Notes: generated by a model not told the origin, from the sequence alone. DNA of 34,698 nucleotides from an uncultured Bacteroidales bacterium (GCA_902798705.1 CADBXS010000028.1:6571-41268), one strand, 5' to 3'. Shown: positions 1-7,758, counted from the first letter of the stretch. Numbers and translations are program-made.

Positions 1-137
1 AGGAGTTCCTTCACGGCTTCGTAGTGCCGTCGTCCGCCCGAGAACACACGATGCGTACGAATGGCATCCACCACCTCGGGTACGAAGTGTGGCAGCTGGC
101 CGTCGTCCATTCCCACCACAATAAAACGCTTACACAT
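1..137 (-). CDS. cbiE: Precorrin-6Y C5,15-methyltransferase, CbiE/CobL N-terminus (partial)
   Basis: Only the first 45 or so codons are present; the gene runs off the left edge. The product starts MCKRFIVVGMDDGQLPHF and continues with a segment containing VFSGGRRH. This matches the start of the CbiE/CobL methyltransferases, which act on the corrin ring in the middle of cobalamin synthesis. The ATG at 137 lies inside the end of the upstream cobJ-cbiC gene, giving an 8-base overlap (ATGTGTAA), so the two are probably translationally coupled. Whether the C-terminal CbiT half is fused, as in CobL, cannot be seen. Confidence 0.85.
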   Translation of the reverse strand, partial: MCKRFIVVGMDDGQLPHFVPEVVDAIRTHRVFSGGRRHYEAVKEL

Positions 138-1530
138 CTCTACCTGGTTTTAGTTCCGCAGCATCATCCCACGACAGAATGCTGTTCACCAGCGTAGCAG
201 CAATGTTGCTACCGCCCTTTCTGCCCTCGACAATGAGTTTCGGAACATTCACAAAACTCTTCACCATATATTTCGACTCGCACACATGCACAAACCCAAC
301 AGGAGCGGCCACAATGCCCACAGGCTGTGCCTTACCCCTGCGCATCAGGTCGCACAGTTCCATCAGTGCCGTTGGAGCGTTACCAAAAGCAAACAGAGCG
401 TCGGGATGTTCCTCCACCGCCAGACGAATGCCAGCCTGCGAACGAGTGATGTTCTGCTCACTTGCCATCGCCATCACACGCTCATCCTGCAAGTAGCATT
501 TCACCTCCACCCCGTAGCGAGCACAGGCAGCCTTCCGTATGCCACTCGCCACCATCGTCACATCTGTCACAATCGTATGCACCCGTCCCTCGCGAATGGC
601 ATCAAAGATGTGCGGTACCGCACCGGCATCCACATAGAGCAGATGCTCCATCTCGAAGTCGGCAGTCGTGTGGATGGCATGAATCAGAGGCCAAAGCCTG
701 TCGATGGGTACATTCCTATTCGTCAGTTCACTGCGAATCCTCCGAAAACTCTCCATCATAATGGATTGACCAAGCCCCCTCCCAACCTCCCCGAGGGGAG
801 GGGAAACCATCCGGATGGCATCTCTCCCCCTCGGGGGAGCAGGTGGGGGGCTAGGGGCTTTACTATACCCTCTCGGCGTCACCATCTTTCCTTTCCACAC
901 GTAGCTCTGCGAATTGCCAATCAGCACCACAGTGAACATATCCACTTCCTCAGGGTTCAGCTCACGCAGCGTAGTCAGGCGAACCGTCTCGCCTTCCCTA
1001 CCCGCCTGCCGCACATAGCCCACAGGCGTATCGCCATCGTGCCACTCCAGGAAAACCTCCTTCAGGCGGTACAGTTGCCAATAGCGCTCATGGCTCTTGG
1101 GGTTGTAGATAGCCGTCACAAAGTCCGCTTCAGCAGCCGCACGTATGCGCCTTTCAATCTTCATCCACGGCACCATCAAGTCCGAAAGCGAGATGACACA
1201 GAAGTCATGCCCCACAGGAGCACCCAGCAGAGCAGCGGCCTTCTGAAAGGCACTGATGCCCGGATGCACCTCTATCTCCACGTCCGTTTCACGTTCCCTT
1301 CCCATCTCGTAGATGAGCGGAGCCATGCCGTAGATGCCAGCGTCGCCACTACTCATCACCACTACCCGTTTCCCTGTTTCAGCACACTCGAAGGCCATCT
1401 GGGCACGTTCGCGCTCCTTCCGCATACCCGTGTCGATGCACTGACAATGTGGAGAAACCAACTCGCGAACAAACTGGAAGTAGTAGTGATAGCCCACCAC
1501 CACGCCTGCCTCACGAATCACCGACACCAC
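130..1530 (-). CDS. cobJ-cbiC: Fused precorrin-3B C17-methyltransferase (CobJ/CbiH) and precorrin-8X methylmutase (CbiC/CobH), N-terminus apparently truncated
   Basis: This is a two-enzyme cobalamin fusion of about 466 residues from the GTG at 1530. The first half is CobJ/CbiH-like: VVVGYHYYF, VMSSGDAGIYGMA, HPGISAFQKAAALLGAP, GHDFCVISLSDLMVPW and YNPKSHER are visible. It would methylate C17 and contract the ring. The second half, starting about base 750, is CbiC-like with HTTADFE, NAPTAL and KGGSNIAATL, and moves the C11 methyl group. The usual first 25 or so residues of CobJ, with the GxGPG loop that forms part of the S-adenosylmethionine pocket, are missing. A plausible original start (ATGGAAAAAGAC at 1547) now runs into TGA at 1518, out of frame with the rest. 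The linker is made of a palindromic repeat. Domain identity is secure; whether the CobJ half is active is doubtful. Confidence 0.85.
   Translation of the reverse strand: MVSVIREAGVVVGYHYYFQFVRELVSPHCQCIDTGMRKERERAQMAFECAETGKRVVVMSSGDAGIYGMAPLIYEMGRERETDVEIEVHPGISAFQKAAALLGAPVGHDFCVISLSDLMVPWMKIERRIRAAAEADFVTAIYNPKSHERYWQLYRLKEVFLEWHDGDTPVGYVRQAGREGETVRLTTLRELNPEEVDMFTVVLIGNSQSYVWKGKMVTPRGYSKAPSPPPAPPRGRDAIRMVSPPLGEVGRGLGQSIMMESFRRIRSELTNRNVPIDRLWPLIHAIHTTADFEMEHLLYVDAGAVPHIFDAIREGRVHTIVTDVTMVASGIRKAACARYGVEVKCYLQDERVMAMASEQNITRSQAGIRLAVEEHPDALFAFGNAPTALMELCDLMRRGKAQPVGIVAAPVGFVHVCESKYMVKSFVNVPKLIVEGRKGGSNIAATLVNSILSWDDAAELKPGRDV
772..860. repeat. Palindromic repeat element inside the cobJ-cbiC linker
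   Basis: This 89-bp G/C-rich nested palindrome has outer arms starting AAGCCCC and ending GGGGCTT. It has a hairpin CCTCCCCGAGGGGAGG, a 12-bp perfect palindrome CCATCCGGATGG in the middle, and a second hairpin CTCCCCC/GGGGGAG. It is translated in frame into a Pro/Gly/Arg-rich linker (SPPPAPPRGRD and SPPLGEVGRGLG) between the two enzyme domains. Degenerate relatives lie in non-coding DNA near 10540-10641 and 28047-28061, so this looks like a dispersed extragenic element captured by a gene. Confidence 0.75.
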
Positions 1531-1556
1531 CCCGTGTCTTTTTCCATACGATGATG

Positions 1557-1589
1557 CGAAGATACAAAAAAATACAGAATCACTGACAA
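1557..1589 (-). promoter_or_regulatory. Possible promoter for cobJ-cbiC
   Basis: On the minus strand TATCTTCG (1564-1557) resembles the Bacteroidetes -7 element TAnnTTTG, with TTG at 1589-1587 about 22 bases upstream. It lies only 9 bases before the ATG at 1547, so the transcript would be nearly leaderless. The match is imperfect and the gene may simply be read through from upstream. Confidence 0.25.
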
Positions 1590-1660
1590 GACACCAGCAA
1601 AAAAACATGTAAAACAAAGTAAAAAGGGAATCACCTTCTTAATGATGCATCAAGGGAAAA

Positions 1661-1786
1661 GTACATCCCCATCGTTACGAAAGTACGTCCCCATCGTTAC
1701 AAGAGTACGTCCCCATCGTTGCAAGAGTACGTCCCCATCGTTGCAAGAGTACGTCCCCATCGTTGCAAGGGTACGTCCCCATCGTT
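1661..1786. repeat. 22-bp tandem repeat, about 5.7 copies
   Basis: The unit GTACGTCCCCATCGTTGCAAGA begins at 1661, 1683, 1705, 1727, 1749 and 1771. The last copy breaks into a T-run after 16 bases. The two left-most copies carry a few substitutions; the middle copies are identical. The period is not a multiple of three and no gene covers it. It lies between the chelatase gene and cobJ-cbiC, both on the minus strand. The remaining intergenic DNA (1548-1660 and 1787-1926) shows only a possible promoter and terminator. Confidence 0.95.
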
Positions 1787-1833
1787 TTTTTGCTCCCTTT
1801 GCATGGATAAAGGAAACGGGCTTCGGAAAAATG

Positions 1834-1869
1834 TGGCAGGGTACATCGAACGCTTCCGAGTCCCTGCCA
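1834..1869 (-). terminator. Possible terminator hairpin after the chelatase gene
   Basis: TGGCAGGG (1834-1841) and CCCTGCCA (1862-1869) form an 8-bp inverted repeat around a 20-base loop. On the minus strand it is followed by CATTTTTC. It lies 58 bases past the stop of the CbiK-like gene. The long loop and short T-run make it a weak candidate. Confidence 0.35.
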
Positions 1870-1926
1870 CTCACTTTAATTGAAATTCATTTTTTTCTAT
1901 TAGCTGTTTCCTGAAACAAAAGTGTG

Positions 1927-3015
1927 TTATTCTGGATTCTTGGAGTGGTAGTAGTCGAGCGGCTCACCGAGGATGGCAGCCTTGGTGTGGTTCATCCAGA
2001 TTTGACGAACGGTTGGGAGTTCAAGCAGTCCCTTGACAATCTGTGTCTCGTCGTTGCAGGTGTAGCCATTACGGGTGAAATAGCACTTCCAAGAGGTGTC
2101 TTCCACTTCTCCTTCCTCGTTGAACTCGTATTTCTTCTTTTCCTCGTCCCATGCGTCATCGTCGCCTGCCATGTCGTTGTGAGCATGGTCGCCGGCAATC
2201 GACATGAGCGGATGGCAATAGATGGTGCCATTGCGGAAGCCTCTCTCTTGCATACGTTCGAGGACATGAGTTTTGAAGTTTTCTGCCATGTCAACTGTTC
2301 CTACATAGTAGTTTGGATTGAGCGTCTGGAGTTCTTCTTCGAGCTGGGTGTAGCGCACGTTGGCCTTGTAGGTGTCGTAGGAGTCGGGATTGCCGTGTCC
2401 CATGAAAGCAACTGCGCTGTTCTTGGCATAGTTGCCATAGATGGCATGAAGTGCTGTTGCAACGGCTGGCACATCGGTGGTGGCATCCTGAAGAAGTGGC
2501 ACTCCGAGCTTGAGGACAACATTGGAGAGGTAGGTGTCGTCGATGTCGCCATCGGAATTGTTGGCGAAGTCCTTGATGTAGTTGATGACACGCGTGTATT
2601 CCTCGCCAGGGATGACCTGAAGGGACTGCACAACAATTTCGCTGTACTTGGAGAAGGCGAATGCCTTGAGCCAGTAGTTAGGCGAATAGAAATGGCGTGG
2701 GGCTACGTTTTCGCCAGCTGCAGCACGGTTGATGCAGATGGCAGAGGAGAAGGAAAGATAGACGTCGTAGCCTGGGAATGCACTCTTGTAGGCATCGACA
2801 GTGGCATCGAAGGCATTGTAAGCCTGCTGCCAGGTGGAACCGAAGGCAACAAGGAGGATGGCCTTGCTGTTGTGCTTGCTGCTCGATACGGTGCTGTTGA
2901 CTGCGTTCTGATAGCGAACTACGTTGCTTTCTTCTTCGTCATCGCTACATGCTGTGAAGCAAGCTGTAGCTGCGATAGCCATCATGGCTATCAGGAGGAA
3001 TTTGATTTTCTTCAT
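1927..3015 (-). CDS. CbiK-type chelatase lipoprotein, probably on the cell surface
   Basis: This 362-residue protein has a type II signal peptide ending at Cys23. The next residues, SDDEEE, fit the Bacteroidetes lipoprotein export signal, so it is probably anchored on the outer face of the outer membrane. The body resembles the CbiK class of anaerobic cobalt/iron chelatases: ILLVAFGSTW at the start of the fold, His207 in FMGHGNPDS, and His268 in YCHPLMSIAGDHAHNDMAGDD, candidates for metal binding. An acidic Asp/Glu/Lys-rich insert covers about residues 285-312. Cytoplasmic CbiK inserts cobalt into sirohydrochlorin. A surface form next to TonB receptors resembles the Porphyromonas IhtB/FetB proteins proposed to act on haem. 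Here the B12 riboswitch upstream suggests a corrinoid or tetrapyrrole substrate. Metal and substrate are inferred. Confidence 0.85.
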   Translation of the reverse strand: MKKIKFLLIAMMAIAATACFTACSDDEEESNVVRYQNAVNSTVSSSKHNSKAILLVAFGSTWQQAYNAFDATVDAYKSAFPGYDVYLSFSSAICINRAAAGENVAPRHFYSPNYWLKAFAFSKYSEIVVQSLQVIPGEEYTRVINYIKDFANNSDGDIDDTYLSNVVLKLGVPLLQDATTDVPAVATALHAIYGNYAKNSAVAFMGHGNPDSYDTYKANVRYTQLEEELQTLNPNYYVGTVDMAENFKTHVLERMQERGFRNGTIYCHPLMSIAGDHAHNDMAGDDDAWDEEKKKYEFNEEGEVEDTSWKCYFTRNGYTCNDETQIVKGLLELPTVRQIWMNHTKAAILGEPLDYYHSKNPE

Positions 3016-3043
3016 AACAAATATAATAAAAAGTTTAACGTTT

Positions 3044-3073
3044 AAAGTTTAAAGTTTAACGAAGTTACACTTC
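3044..3073 (-). repeat. 30-bp dispersed repeat, copy 1
   Basis: This stretch is the exact reverse complement of 10585-10614. It contains the small palindrome GAAGTTACACTTC followed by TTTAAAGTTT-type repeats. It lies just upstream of the chelatase gene, in the 129-base gap after the second TonB receptor. Confidence 0.85.
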
Positions 3074-3103
3074 TTCGCAAAAACTCAAAAACTTATAATT
3101 AAA

Positions 3104-3130
3104 ATCTGTGTCAATCTGTGTCATCTGTGG
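3104..3130. repeat. Short direct repeat ATCTGTGTCA
   Basis: ATCTGTGTCA, ATCTGTGTC and ATCTGTGG follow each other in tandem (3104, 3114, 3123). A fourth partial copy falls at the end of the TonB receptor gene (ATCTGTG from 3148). The array lies in the gap between that gene and the chelatase gene. Confidence 0.7.
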
Positions 3131-3144
3131 TTCGATAAACAGCC

Positions 3145-5280
3145 TTAATCTGTGTTTTCGTCGTTTCTGATAACAGGTGTCTTCGCGGTTTTCTTCACTC
3201 CCTGCGAGAAGCGAATGGCGAAGGAAGCATAGAGGGTGGTGCCAGGGGTGGTGGTGCCAAGGTGCAGACCGTGGTCGGTGCGGTCCACGTGGTTGAACAC
3301 GTTATCCACTCCAGCTTCGATGGAATAGCTGAGATGCCGTTTGCCTGTGATATCGTGGGTGGTGGCAAGTTTCCATATCTGGTAGCCCTTTCCATTGCCA
3401 TTGATTTGGTAGTATCGCTTGGATGACATCTTTCCGTAGATGCCGATGCCGAGATGGTAGGCAGGAGTGATGGGATGGTTCCAAGTGGCATAGAAATTGG
3501 CCTTGTGGTGCGCCATGCCGTCGATGGTGACATGCTTCAAGCGCTCGTGGTTGGTGTCATAGGTGTTGGCATCGGTGTCGAGGTAGCTATAGTTGAGTGC
3601 AAAAGCAAACTCGCTCAGGGTGTAACGCATGGACACATCTACTCCGTAGGTCTTGGCATCCTCAAGGTTCTTGTACTGGCGTGTCTTGATGGGTTGATAC
3701 TGCATATAGAGGTCCTTGGGAGCATCATAGTTGGGGATGGTGACCAATGCTATCATGTCCTTCACGCGGTTGTGGTAAGCAGTGACGGCAACAGAGAGGT
3801 GGTTGTGGGTATATTCCACTCCAGCGCTGAAGTAGTTGCTCCGCTGTGGTGTGAGGCTCTTATTGCCGAGGTAGAGATAGGTGCCACTCATCTGACGCAC
3901 ATAGCAGTAATGGAGTTCCTTGGTAGTGGGTGTCTTGAATCCCTGGCTCCACGTGGCTCTGAGCCTCCAGGCATCGCCCAGTCGGTACATGGCAGAGAGC
4001 TTTGGGGTGAGTCGAAATCCGAACTGTTCGTTGCGGTTGAGTCGGAGTCCGGCTGTGAGATTCAGACTGCGCAAGGCGTTCCACTCATCCTGCACGTAGA
4101 GAGCTTCGGTGTTGTCGCTTGCCTTTCCTCCATCCACACGGAGAGGTGCCTTCAACCAGTCGTAACGCCATTCGACACCAGCGCTGAGTCGTTGCTGATA
4201 AGGAAGCTGGAATACTCCCTTGAGGTGTGCCATAGTGCGTTGCTGATCGCTTTGCAACTGCTCCTGCGAAGGAAAGTAAGGGAAATAGTTGGTGAAGCGA
4301 CCGTTGACGTAGCCATCAGTCAGGGTGGTATCGGTGAAGTGGTAATAGTAGGCATGGCGGTTCCAGTCAAGGTCAAATGTCAAGACATCGGTCTGGTTGA
4401 GCTTCCACTTAGCTCCTGCGGATGCCGAAGCATTCTGATAGACAAAGTCGTAGGTGGTGACGTCGGTGGATGGGTATTTGCCGCTTGGGCGATAGATGCG
4501 CTTCCTGTAGATGGAACCTTCAGCATAGAATTCCAAGTCCTTGAAAGGGGCGTATGTCAGTCGCTCGGAAAGCTGCCAGTTCGTATAGCGGTTGACCGTT
4601 TTGTTGCGAGAATCTGTGATGAGGAATTCAGTGAGTGCAGGCGCTTCCACCGATGTGTTCTGCCATCCGTCGGTGTGTTGGAGCTGGAAATTGGTGTATG
4701 TGCTCCACTTGCCCGAATGGAAGGCAATGCCATTGTGCTGACGTAGGTCGCCGTAACTACCCACTCGTGTCTTATTATCCAACTGGATGCCCTGTTGATG
4801 GTGCTTCTTCGTGATGATGTTCACCACTCCTGCAATGGCATCACTGCCGTAAAGTGCCGATGATGCTCCCTTCACGATTTCGATTCGCTCAATGTTGTTA
4901 GGGTCGATGAGCCCGAGGTCGTTTTCGCCTCCCACATCTCCATGAATGCGCTTGCCGTCGATGAGGATGAGGATGTAGTTGTTGCCCAGACCATTCATCT
5001 GCATTTGGCTACCCATGTCGCCTTCGTTGAAATCGAACGAAGCTGTGAGCATTCCCAACAAGTCCTCAACACTCTTTCCTGCAAAGTTTTTCAATGTCTT
5101 TCCACTTATCACTTCAGTTTGCACGGGTGCATCCTTGAGAGGGTGCTCTGTGCCGGTTCCTGTCACCACCACTTCGTGGAGCATGAGCTTCTTATCAACA
5201 GCACCATCAGCAGTGCTCTGCGCTTGCAGAGTGGCAGCACAGAAGAGGAATAGGATGATATGTGAAATGACTTTTTGCAC
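3145..5280 (-). CDS. TonB-dependent outer-membrane receptor (BtuB-like)
   Basis: 711 residues: a signal peptide of about 20 residues ending LQAQ, a TonB-box-like EVVVTGTGTEHPLKDAPV, a plug domain (about 45-155, with GVVNIITKK at its end), then a 22-strand-type barrel whose last strand ends LYASFAIRF. It imports a large ligand across the outer membrane using TonB energy. Position under a B12 riboswitch and beside corrinoid genes points to a corrinoid or related tetrapyrrole. It starts 33 bases after the preceding receptor, so they share a transcript. It lacks the N-terminal carboxypeptidase-like domain of that receptor. About 18 residues follow the final aromatic strand (SQGVKKTAKTPVIRNDENTD), which is unusual because barrels normally end at the terminal Phe. 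Confidence 0.9.
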   Translation of the reverse strand: MQKVISHIILFLFCAATLQAQSTADGAVDKKLMLHEVVVTGTGTEHPLKDAPVQTEVISGKTLKNFAGKSVEDLLGMLTASFDFNEGDMGSQMQMNGLGNNYILILIDGKRIHGDVGGENDLGLIDPNNIERIEIVKGASSALYGSDAIAGVVNIITKKHHQQGIQLDNKTRVGSYGDLRQHNGIAFHSGKWSTYTNFQLQHTDGWQNTSVEAPALTEFLITDSRNKTVNRYTNWQLSERLTYAPFKDLEFYAEGSIYRKRIYRPSGKYPSTDVTTYDFVYQNASASAGAKWKLNQTDVLTFDLDWNRHAYYYHFTDTTLTDGYVNGRFTNYFPYFPSQEQLQSDQQRTMAHLKGVFQLPYQQRLSAGVEWRYDWLKAPLRVDGGKASDNTEALYVQDEWNALRSLNLTAGLRLNRNEQFGFRLTPKLSAMYRLGDAWRLRATWSQGFKTPTTKELHYCYVRQMSGTYLYLGNKSLTPQRSNYFSAGVEYTHNHLSVAVTAYHNRVKDMIALVTIPNYDAPKDLYMQYQPIKTRQYKNLEDAKTYGVDVSMRYTLSEFAFALNYSYLDTDANTYDTNHERLKHVTIDGMAHHKANFYATWNHPITPAYHLGIGIYGKMSSKRYYQINGNGKGYQIWKLATTHDITGKRHLSYSIEAGVDNVFNHVDRTDHGLHLGTTTPGTTLYASFAIRFSQGVKKTAKTPVIRNDENTD

Positions 5281-5313
5281 GGAGTAATGTTTGTTTGTAA
5301 AGGGAAATAATGA

Positions 5314-7470
5314 TTAGAATCGCAGTTTCATGCTTGCGTATGCAGTGCGCCCAGGATTGAGGGTGGCATAGTTGCTGTTGTAGGGACGATCGTCTCTCCA
5401 ATTGAAGAGGTTCTCGATGCCCAATCCTGGTTCAACGATGAACTTCTTCAGATGGATGGTATGACTGGTGTTGAGGTTCCACATCGTGTAATGTGGTGCA
5501 TATCCGTAACTTTCTGAATACCTTCGACTATATATTTGTCCATTCAAAGAGACATTCAAAGTGTAAATGCCCCATGTTCTTGTCCATTGAGAACCCAGAG
5601 TCCAAGAGTTCTTGATGGTTTTGTCGAGTGGATTTCCTGTCTCCTCGTCTTTCGCATCGAGATAGCTGAATCCAGCTCGCAGAGAGAATCCATAGCCGAG
5701 ATGGGCATTGGCACTGATGTTTACTCCAAAGACTTTTGCACGGTTGATGTTTTGACGCTGCCGAACGGTTTTATGACCGTATTGCTTCATGGCTTCATCC
5801 CCTGTGGAAATGGTGGCATAGTCAATCATATCACGTACCTTATTTAGAAACACATTTCCAGAAAGGGAGAACCAACGCTCGTTATATTCTGCGTTGAAAG
5901 CAAAGTAATTGCTCTTTTCGGGCTTGAGATTCTGATTGCCAATTGTCATGCGGTCGGTAGTTTTGGCTATGTCGGTGGCATACACTTCGCTGAGCGTTGG
6001 GGCCTTATATCCTGCTGAGTAGCTAGCACGAAGGTTGAGATGGCCAAGTGTGTAGATGGCAGACACATTGGGTGTGGCATAGCTTCCGAAGACATTGTGA
6101 TACAAATATCTTACTCCAACAAGCGCCTTCAACAGTGGAAGAATCTTCACTTCGTCTTGTGCAAAGAGTGCAATGGTATTGTCAGTTTCCTTGTCAATAT
6201 TGTCAGAAACACTCTTCAAGGCATCAAAAACGAACTCAGTTCCTACACTCAACTTGTGGTAGAAACCCAATTTGAAGATACCTTTCACCGAAGCATTGTG
6301 GTATCGTGTTCGTTTTCTCAACACGTCATCGCCTGCTTCGAAGGTGCCACTCTTTTTATAGTAGTCGTATTTGCTATTGAAAATGTCGGTGTTGAAATCC
6401 GCTGTGAGATAATTGCCATCTTTCAGCAGCCACTTTGCACCAGCAGCATAGCCATAGTTCTCATGATTAACATCGTATGCATAGACATCGAACGGACGAT
6501 CGGTGACATTGCGGTAATAATTACCTTCCGCATAGAAGCTCAGGTGGTCGTTAACATCGAAAGTGAGACGCTCGTTGAGCAAGTTGGTGTGATAGCCTGT
6601 GGATGCAATCTTATTGGTTTCCACCAGTTTCTCGTTCTTTTCTTCATAAGGAGATAACTGCCAACAATCAGCGGTTTCGTACTGATAAGATGTGTAGCTA
6701 CCGATTTTATCCTTCTGCACATCAACATTCACACTCTCCGACACTCGTGCCTTGCTACGCACTTTTGTATCGCTCTGCACCGAGAGAATGTTCTTCGCAT
6801 CGTCGGTGATGATGTTAATCACACCACCAAGAGCGTTTGTTCCATAGAGCGTACTCGATGCACCATTCAGCAGCTCGATGCGCTTGATATTGTTCACATT
6901 AATACGACGAAAAGCATCGTCGCCAGCCATCCTTCGACCATTCAACAAGAACACGAAGTAATCGTCGCTAAGTCCGTTGAAATTCAAGAAAGTACCCATT
7001 CCATTTGTCATGGTCGTAAAACTTGGTGAAAGCATCTGCAACACTTCCTCCACAGTGGTGGCATTGGCACTGGCAATGTCCTTCTGAGTGAGAACATGGA
7101 TAGGTACAGGAGAATCTTTCAAGCGATGGTGCGTACCTGTTCCTGTAACAACCACCTGCCCCACATTCAAATTACTTTCATTCATCTGAATCAGTATGCC
7201 TTTCTGACTACCATTCACTCGGATGCTTCGTGGCTCATAACTCACATGCGTCACACTCAATAGGTTTTCCTCTTCTGACAATCCCGAGAGTTGAAATTCA
7301 CCTTGGGCGTTTGTTACCGTCTTCTGCATACTTTTGTCAACACGCACATACGCTCCAGAGACAGGACGATGAGAACCAGCATCCACAATTCTTCCGCTGA
7401 TAGCAACTTGTGCCATCATACGCATAGAAACGAACATGCATATCATGCTCAACCACACGAACTTCCTCAT
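5314..7470 (-). CDS. TonB-dependent outer-membrane receptor with N-terminal carboxypeptidase-regulatory-like domain
   Basis: 718 residues from the ATG at 7470. An in-frame ATG 9 codons earlier is possible, but MRKFVWLSMICMFVSMRMMAQ gives the better signal peptide. After it comes a carboxypeptidase-D-like domain (about 22-105, starting VAISGRIVDAG), a TonB-box-like VVVTGTGTHHRLKDSPVP, a plug (about 110-220, ending ALGGVINIITDD) and a barrel ending with TAYASMKLRF. It is the first gene after the cobalamin riboswitch, so a cobalamin, cobinamide or related corrinoid is the likely ligand. It is homologous to the next receptor (shared GTGT-H-LKD-PVP motif), suggesting an old tandem duplication with different specificity. 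Confidence 0.92.
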   Translation of the reverse strand: MRKFVWLSMICMFVSMRMMAQVAISGRIVDAGSHRPVSGAYVRVDKSMQKTVTNAQGEFQLSGLSEEENLLSVTHVSYEPRSIRVNGSQKGILIQMNESNLNVGQVVVTGTGTHHRLKDSPVPIHVLTQKDIASANATTVEEVLQMLSPSFTTMTNGMGTFLNFNGLSDDYFVFLLNGRRMAGDDAFRRINVNNIKRIELLNGASSTLYGTNALGGVINIITDDAKNILSVQSDTKVRSKARVSESVNVDVQKDKIGSYTSYQYETADCWQLSPYEEKNEKLVETNKIASTGYHTNLLNERLTFDVNDHLSFYAEGNYYRNVTDRPFDVYAYDVNHENYGYAAGAKWLLKDGNYLTADFNTDIFNSKYDYYKKSGTFEAGDDVLRKRTRYHNASVKGIFKLGFYHKLSVGTEFVFDALKSVSDNIDKETDNTIALFAQDEVKILPLLKALVGVRYLYHNVFGSYATPNVSAIYTLGHLNLRASYSAGYKAPTLSEVYATDIAKTTDRMTIGNQNLKPEKSNYFAFNAEYNERWFSLSGNVFLNKVRDMIDYATISTGDEAMKQYGHKTVRQRQNINRAKVFGVNISANAHLGYGFSLRAGFSYLDAKDEETGNPLDKTIKNSWTLGSQWTRTWGIYTLNVSLNGQIYSRRYSESYGYAPHYTMWNLNTSHTIHLKKFIVEPGLGIENLFNWRDDRPYNSNYATLNPGRTAYASMKLRF

Positions 7471-7513
7471 TTTTGCAGTAAAATTAAAAAATGACAATTA
7501 CCGAACAAATCCG

Positions 7514-7533
7514 CTTCCTTAATCCCGAGGAAG
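7514..7533 (-). promoter_or_regulatory. Hairpin in the riboswitch expression platform
   Basis: CTTCCT (7514-7519) and AGGAAG (7528-7533) form a 6-bp stem between the aptamer and the receptor start codon. There is no T-run after it, so it more likely affects translation or pairs with the aptamer than ends transcription. Confidence 0.45.
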
Positions 7534-7555
7534 GTACGGATAATTCTTATTCACA

Positions 7556-7731
7556 AATTGGCAGGTTTCCTGACTTTCTCCTGAAGAACGCCTTCCCAAT
7601 TGAAAAGAATTTTCAATCAGTGGCTTGGTGTGTTCTTGCTAAAATGGGGAGATTACAGTAGCGGGCACTGTTCAGGTTTTTCACCTGATTCCCTTTTATA
7701 CCTTGAACTAATATTCAAAATATCACCAATT
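7556..7731 (-). promoter_or_regulatory. Cobalamin (adenosylcobalamin-type) riboswitch
   Basis: Read on the minus strand, the conserved core is complete: AAAGGGAATCAGGTG, then AACAGTGCCCGCTACTGTAA, a GCCACTG segment, GGGAAGGCG, and the B12 box GTCAGGAAACCTGCC. The outer P1 stem can form from AATTGG/CCAATT at 7726-7731 and 7556-7561. It sits 86 bases before the start of the first TonB receptor. In this family B12 binding normally lowers expression of the downstream uptake and synthesis genes. Confidence 0.96.
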
Positions 7732-7737
7732 GCACTG

Positions 7738-7745
7738 CAAAGGTA
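7738..7745 (-). promoter_or_regulatory. Promoter -7 element for the riboswitch operon
   Basis: TACCTTTG on the minus strand matches TAnnTTTG and places transcription start at about 7731, exactly where the aptamer P1 stem begins. A TTG about 20 bases upstream could be the -33 element. It overlaps the divergent promoter region of cobB. Confidence 0.7.
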
Positions 7746-7758
7746 TGAATAAAATTTG

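Noticed and set aside
286-1554. 422-codon plus-strand frame
   Set aside because: It is antisense to the cobJ-cbiC fusion; its His/Arg-rich translation matches no family.
1661-1786. CRISPR array
   Set aside because: The 22-bp units are directly adjacent with no unique spacers, and no cas genes are present.
1642-1914. 90-codon plus-strand and 74-codon minus-strand frames over the tandem array
   Set aside because: The 22-bp period is not a multiple of three and the peptides merely restate the repeat in rotating frames; no start signal or family likeness.
1924-3045. 373-codon plus-strand frame
   Set aside because: It lies opposite the CbiK-like lipoprotein gene, whose signal peptide, lipobox and chelatase motifs are clear; this frame is a shadow.
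3454-4746. 430-codon plus-strand frame
   Set aside because: It is antisense to a TonB receptor with full plug and barrel motifs.
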